Shown here in pieces: positions 58,943 to 64,000 of a stretch of DNA of 64,000 nucleotides. The notes beneath the pieces are model-generated. The model was not told the DNA's origin, ran no database searches, and saw only the letters and a list, made by a program, of their open reading frames with translations. Each line of letters opens with the position of its first letter. Within the stretch, counting starts at the first letter, position 1. Both the position numbers and the translations under genes were made by a program. The stretch covers positions 2,417,501 to 2,481,500 of the forward strand of contig JAGYVD010000008.1 in the NCBI GenBank assembly GCA_021209875.1, in the 5' to 3' direction. Source of the stretch: Rosellinia necatrix (lineage: Eukaryota > Ascomycota > Sordariomycetes > Xylariales > Xylariaceae).

Positions 58943-60366
58943 CTATGCGGCTCGGTGCCGCGTAGGGGTGAGATTACGAACGTTCCCGTTGCTTTCACTC
59001 GTCCGTAGTGATGAATGTTGCGTCAGGGGAAGGTGATTAATGTCATCAGCAAATGAGCTCTCCTTTGTGCTCAATCGAAACCCGAGCCTATATATCGATT
59101 GCTTCGCGTTCCTTATCGCTTGAAGCCCCTTTGGTACCCCAGGAAAGCAAAAGATGAGAATACCGCTCGTTGCCTCGATCAAGGTGACTACTGCCAAATA
59201 GGAGGCGAGATATGTGGAATCCCTGTACACCTGGGGTACACGATAGAAGTAGATTGTCGCAACTAGACGACCAATTGCAGCTGTACAAGCACTAAATACG
59301 ATCAACCGGGAGGTAGATCAGCAATATTTTCACGTAAAGCCGTAGAGATGGTCGCATACATCAGCGTTGAAGGGCTGAAATTGGAATAGTACTTACATAG
59401 TGCCGATTGTAAAAATAAGGGACACATTTAGTCGTTTGGTTCTAGACATATGAAGGCGCCAGATCACTGTCTGCGGGGCGGCAAATATGGTGAGGTCGAG
59501 CAGAAGGTTGATAGTAGCAGACGTAAAATCTATATACTGCGCCTGGCTACCCGAGCTGCAAGTGCCGAGCTTTTCAACATGCTCCGCGAAGGGCGCGCAG
59601 GGGATGATGACGATGAGCTCGGCCGCAGCATAGAATAAGACATCGACCACTATGATACCAGAACATAACCAAAAAAACCTATTGCGAGTGCCTGTGGGAA
59701 CGAATATGCGGATCCATTGCAATAGTATCGCAGCTTTTGAGAGCATCATGGTTAACTGGTAAAATACCGTCGCGTAAATGTAATCCTGTCTGAATGTTAT
59801 AATTACCAGATATAGAACACGAATGGGGGTCCAGTCTCTCGTACCAAAAGAAAGTCACCAATGCTACTTATTCTTATATCCCATTGATGAATGAAGTATC
59901 CAATGGTAATAGAGGCGTGTAGGTTCACATAGAGCAGTCCTATATAAAGGCCCTGGAAGAATACGGCGATGTTAGACAAAAGGCCAGATCTTTCCCCTTT
60001 CCGCCAGTAGAGACGAACAAACGATGCGAAAGCAATAGCTATGTTTCCCACATTGATTAATCAACGAGCTAAAGGGTTTTCGTGTTTCCATTTTAGAGAA
60101 CAGGGTATCTTACCATCGGATATGTGGAAACTCTTGACTACAAAAACCCTTCCGCAAGTATACAATAAGACGAAAAATAGCGTCAGGGCCAAGCTAATGA
60201 TGCACAACGCGATAACCCCAGCAGTCCCGTTGGAAGGATGGTCGAACTCGGGGATTACATCCCCAGGAGGCATAAGTGCCGGAGTATCAGCTGGTGGCCG
60301 AGATATGGACTCCTCGTTGCCACGTGCCTTCTTCGTAGCAAGTAAAAAAGAAGACAGGGACGCCAT
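58943..60366 (-). CDS. Fungal rhodopsin-like (PTH11-related) seven-helix membrane protein
   Basis: Four exons: 60366-60114, 60038-59845, 59785-59397 and 59291-58943, giving 394 aa. Helices start at GTAGVIALCIISLALTLFFV. Landmarks are IHQWDIR, DYIYATVFYQLTMMLSKAAILLQW, SATINLLLDLTIFAAPQTVIWRL and SYLAVVTLIEATSGILIFCFPG, the same order as the paralogous gene at 54133-55785. The cytoplasmic tail is polar and ends LTPTRHRAA. Membership of the fungal rhodopsin-domain family is clear; function as a receptor is inferred. It is convergent with the second P450 and is probably the right border of the cluster. Confidence 0.88.
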
Positions 60367-60891
60367 TCTGCTATTCCAAAGCGCATAGAAGAAGCTATGA
60401 AAAAATGATTAGGGGCTAACATGAATTCACTGTGAGTAACTACCACTTGGGGTGGGACTGGTCTATAAATGAGATGATTGGCCTGAGTTGACCTGGAGAA
60501 GGGGCCGCAGTAGTTGGAGAACAGTAACAGCTGAGATGACGTTAGCAAAAACTAAAACAGTAGCCTGCATATGCCGGGCAGATTGAAGCCTCCCCCGAGG
60601 TTGCACCACAGGATTCGCTAGGAGAAATACCACCAAGTATTCCTGCGCTCCCATTAGCGTAGGCCCTCCAACAGGGGTACATGTGCCGCTCATTTTCCGA
60701 GAAGAAGAGAGATGCAGCAAAAATACGGTAGCCTTTTCAAGTAATTACTCACTAATAGGTATATTATCGTGCGATCCCCTCGACATCAATCCCCACCTGT
60801 TTGTTCACGATTGCGAGGTCCGATGTCAAGGCAGCCAGCCAGCCATAGCCAAGACACGGGAATGCGTGCATTCGACAGGAAAGCCTATTCC
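60367..60891. other. Intergenic, no gene seen
   Basis: 525 bp between the second rhodopsin-like gene and the decayed AAA+ gene. Short minus-strand frames are unsupported. Confidence 0.5.
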
Positions 60892-63146
60892 CTAGTCCGC
60901 AGGCGGCAGGACCTGATCCATGTTACGAGCACTCCAATACTCGCCACAGCCTAGCCGTTCCATTTGCGCAAAGCTGTCAGCGACAGTTTCCTCGCCCGTC
61001 TCTAGCCACATTGTCAAGTGGTTAATGCGTTCTCTCCTTCTTCCGTCTGACCCATCATGTCTATTTTTCTTTCTCTTGTTCTTCGATGCCTTCCTGTAGT
61101 GATTCTTGGTGCGTCCTCTACGATGTTTATCTCCTTCTCCGCTAGTCGAGGTAGAATCATCACCGTCTACTTCCATCCCTCCCCTGGCCATTTCGATATC
61201 TGCAAACACATCAGAATGCTTGAGATATTTATCAAATTGTCGAGCACCCCGGGCGCGAACTTTAAATTGCGACGAATCGACCACAGGGGTGGCTACGTCT
61301 TGACCGTTGCCTCTTTGGTTCGCCTCATAAGTAGCAATAGCGATAGCTGTCTAGAAGGCATTGCGGATTTGTCTACACGTTTTGATCTTGGTGCAACCGT
61401 GTGTGTACCTGCAAGCCATGATAGCGCTCTACCTTCCATTCCAAACCACAAGATCGTCCGAATGCTTCAGTTCTCTATAGTGCTTCTTAGCGAACTTGAT
61501 GATATCGTTGGCGTCACATTCGATTTTCCGCCCCTCGCGTTCAAACTCATTCTGCACCCTTCTGTTATTATTCTCCCAGATCTGGATAGTGCGTTCCCTG
61601 TTGAGCTTCTCGTATAGAAAGCTAAAGTGAATGCGTGACTTGAACGCCTGGTCTATCTTGCAAACGCGATTGGTGGTCAAGAATAAGATACCCTATGAAA
61701 GTGTTAGGTGCAGAATTCGGCGTGAGACATAACATGGTGGGCATACGCTATAGTACTCAAGGGTTCTGAGAAATACTGTTGACTTGAGTTAGCCATAATT
61801 TTTATGGTGTTCGGAAATACCCAACCTGAGACAATTGCATTCCGATGTGCGTCTCTTGCCCCGTGCGTGCGCTTAAGAAGGTACTAGTAAACCGGTATCA
61901 GTTAGAACATCTCCATCCATGTCGTTCGCATTAAGTAGCAGGACATACTCGGCTTCATCAAGCAACAAAACGCAACTCCATTTTTGAGCGAGTTGCAAGC
62001 TCCTTTCAAGGTTAGTCTCTACCCTCTTGGCCCTATCGCCAATGTCGCCGCACGTAATCGGGAACAGCGGACGCCCGGTAAGTGCAGCCACGCGTTCCGC
62101 AGTGCTCGTCTTACCGACCCCAGGTTCGCCGTGGAGAAGTATGATTAAGCCGCGTCCCTTGGCCGGATACAAGTCAAGGGACAAAAGTGAACGGTTAATT
62201 AACGCCTGTGGGCATGAAGATACCCGATGGTTCTTGACCAACGCAAATATAGTGTTCTTAATATACCCCTGAATGACTAGATCGTTCCATCCTTCTTCAT
62301 TTCGTGGGATTTCATCGAGTCTATCGATGTCTAAAGTGGCCCGTCTTCTTGTCCTGAGAACAAAGCCATATACGTGAGGCGGTAGAAGAACCAAGCGCTC
62401 CGATCTGAGTTGGCTCGGGTGTTCCAAGTTGTCATTGAAAAGATCTTTGTTCTCAGCGATAAATCCATTCCGCTCGATGTCATCGACGCTGTAGTCGTCA
62501 AACGTGATGTCGTTTCCACAACAGCCCGGCTCCCGACAAAACTAATCCGTTATCTCGGCATCTAAAATTTGGCGCACATCGTCGTCAACCAGCCTGTCCC
62601 ACAGCCCAAATGATGGCCTTTCGGTTGTTGTCTAAATGAATGCAAGTTCGAAATTGATCATGACTTCAGACTCAACCTGGATGAGTGGTTAGCTCAGCAG
62701 AACGTCCAAGTCTTGGTTCGGATTCATTGGATTCAAACCTGCTCTGGATATATATCCAAGGTTAAGCCCTTGTACTTGCGATGAGCGCTGATCCCAGGAT
62801 CTGAAAGGTCTGCAAACCTTTTCCCCCGCGCCATTAATCTCTTGCGAGTATCGGCCCGGTCAGAATAGAACCGGAGCGGGATTATTAGTATCATCGCAAT
62901 ATCCCTCTCGCCCTCAAATTTGCAAATTTGGAAAGTTGTATTAACCGGGCCAAATTTAGTACCGTCAAAGTGAATATAGAAGCACTCTATCACGAAAGCG
63001 CCTTGGGAGTAGCCTTGTCTCCTGAGTTTCGTCCCAGGATGATTTTTTGCGTATAGGGGCGATCTGGGTCGGAGTCGCGACCTCCTGTTACCATCACAAC
63101 ACGATATCTTAACATATGGTTTTGCCGTCAGTTCCTCATTATTCAT
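60892..63146 (-). pseudogene. Decayed AAA+ ATPase (DUF7025-AAA architecture)
   Basis: Reading on the minus strand, the DUF7025-like part (FVIECFYIHFDGTKFG; KRLMARGKRF; KYKGLTLD) is joined by an intron (62738-62677) to VESEVMINFELAF, CCGNDITFDDY, then PPHVYGFVLRTRR. The AAA module follows: Walker A GEPGVGKTST (about 62110), Walker B VLLLDEAEY, RNAIVS, VFLRTLEYY and ILFLTTNRV. A further intron leads to GRQIRNAF and a charged C-terminal tail. Three in-frame TAG codons interrupt it at 62632-62634, 62542-62544 and 61351-61353, and the frame shifts between about 61877 and 61900. The stop inside IRNAF*TAIAIA sits where relatives have Gln, so CAG became TAG, a single RIP-like transition. The upstream end is unclear; weak coding sequence may reach about 63410. 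Confidence 0.75.
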
Positions 63147-64000
63147 AATGTAAAGTCGAATTTAAACTCGCAATTGTATTTTAGTATCTCCGGGGGTCCT
63201 AACTTCATCTCCTGGCTTGAAGATGTACCACAATTCATTGAATTTGATCTTCGTAATGCCATCCATAATTGTGCCTCTTCGACTGGGTCTGCTGTATTCA
63301 CTGCTTGGACTGGAGCCCGTTCACGATCGGCCAGTTTCCGGTTCATATCTGGAACAGTGTCAGAAACGAATGTATTAACCGCGCCTTTCGCGTAACACAC
63401 AAGTAATCTGATTAGACTTTTTGTCTTCCGCTTCCCGGATGAAACATCTGATATCTTGTTCAAAGTGCACAAGTAATTTAAAAGATTAGAGCATAATAAA
63501 GCGGTGTTTGTGCGGTCCAACGGCAACACTTAAACCTGTGATTTTTTGAAGAGCCTGTAGGATGGAACGCGACCGGATACGGGGTTGGTAGGGCTCAGGA
63601 GAGCATTCGCGGCTCTCAAAGGTGTAAGGGGTGTTATCGCCAGTTCGTCTCTGCGACTCGCCAAAATTTTGTCTAGTACTCTTCGATATTGACTGGCAAC
63701 GGCGCGGTTTCTCTATGAGTACTTCAATAATGGGTATTTCGGTATATTTGGGTAGGGCCCGAGACTAGTGATAATATAGTTTACGTTTTCTATTCTGTCT
63801 TAGGAAAATGAAAAAAGAATTTATTACAAGATTAATATATATAATAATCTTCGAATAATGATCAGCTTCCCAGCTGACCACAGCTAATCATGCACCTCGT
63901 ACAAGCATCTTAGAAGCTTATCTACAGTCTCTAGCAGCTCGGCTTGCCTGATCACCAACTTGGAACAGAGATCATCAACAGCACCAGACCCTCCGTGGTG
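63147..64000. other. Right edge, no supported gene
   Basis: A minus-strand open frame at 63143-63529 lacks an early ATG and may be the degraded 5' end of the AAA+ gene. Beyond 63530 nothing recognisable is seen before the window ends. Confidence 0.4.

Overview
The window is nuclear DNA of a filamentous ascomycete, most likely a Sordariomycete. Genes on both strands are cut by short introns (about 45-200 bp) with GTATGT/GTAAGT-type donors, CTAAC/CTGAC branch sites and YAG acceptors. The gene content is typical of these fungi, and there are signs of RIP-like (repeat-induced point mutation) decay: an AT-saturated left edge, CpA-to-TpA changes between terminal repeats, and CAG-to-TAG stops. The exact lineage (for example Xylariales) is inference. 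For most multi-exon genes I rebuilt exons by hand; the summed coding length is an exact multiple of three for every intact gene, which is the main support for the models.

Layout. (1) 1-6 kb: an AT-rich RIP-like island, a broken mpaB/rubber-oxygenase-like gene, and a secreted GH3 beta-glucosidase. (2) 6.7-35 kb: housekeeping genes with wide spacers: an Lgl/Sro7 exocytosis regulator, a mitochondrial carrier, RAD54, an SKT5/Chs4-type chitin synthase activator, proteasome subunit RPN12 and alpha-COP. Between them lie a tRNA-like Pol III unit split by a long hairpin (12.6 kb) and a 728-bp non-autonomous LTR element (19.4-20.1 kb). (3) 35-40 kb: UDP-glucose:glycoprotein glucosyltransferase, divergent from alpha-COP. 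(4) 40-60.4 kb: a candidate secondary-metabolite cluster with an O-methyltransferase, an FAD-linked oxidase, a UbiA prenyltransferase, a short-chain dehydrogenase lacking its catalytic Tyr, a cupin protein, two P450s and two rhodopsin-like seven-helix membrane proteins. No polyketide synthase, terpene cyclase or cluster-type transcription factor is visible. (5) 60.9-63.1 kb: a decayed AAA+ ATPase gene with three in-frame TAG codons and a frameshift, then an uninformative edge.

How the genes may work together. The 40-60 kb set fits prenylation of an aromatic acid or phenol by UbiA, then oxidation by the P450s and the flavin oxidase, reduction or rearrangement by the SDR and cupin proteins, and O-methylation. 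The aromatic precursor would have to come from elsewhere (shikimate-derived, or a synthase outside the window). The product is unknown. The most interesting mechanistic observation is in the SKT5 gene. Its last intron is 75 nt, in frame and stop-free, and its removal creates the C-terminal CVVM prenylation box. Retaining it would give a protein that cannot be prenylated at that position.
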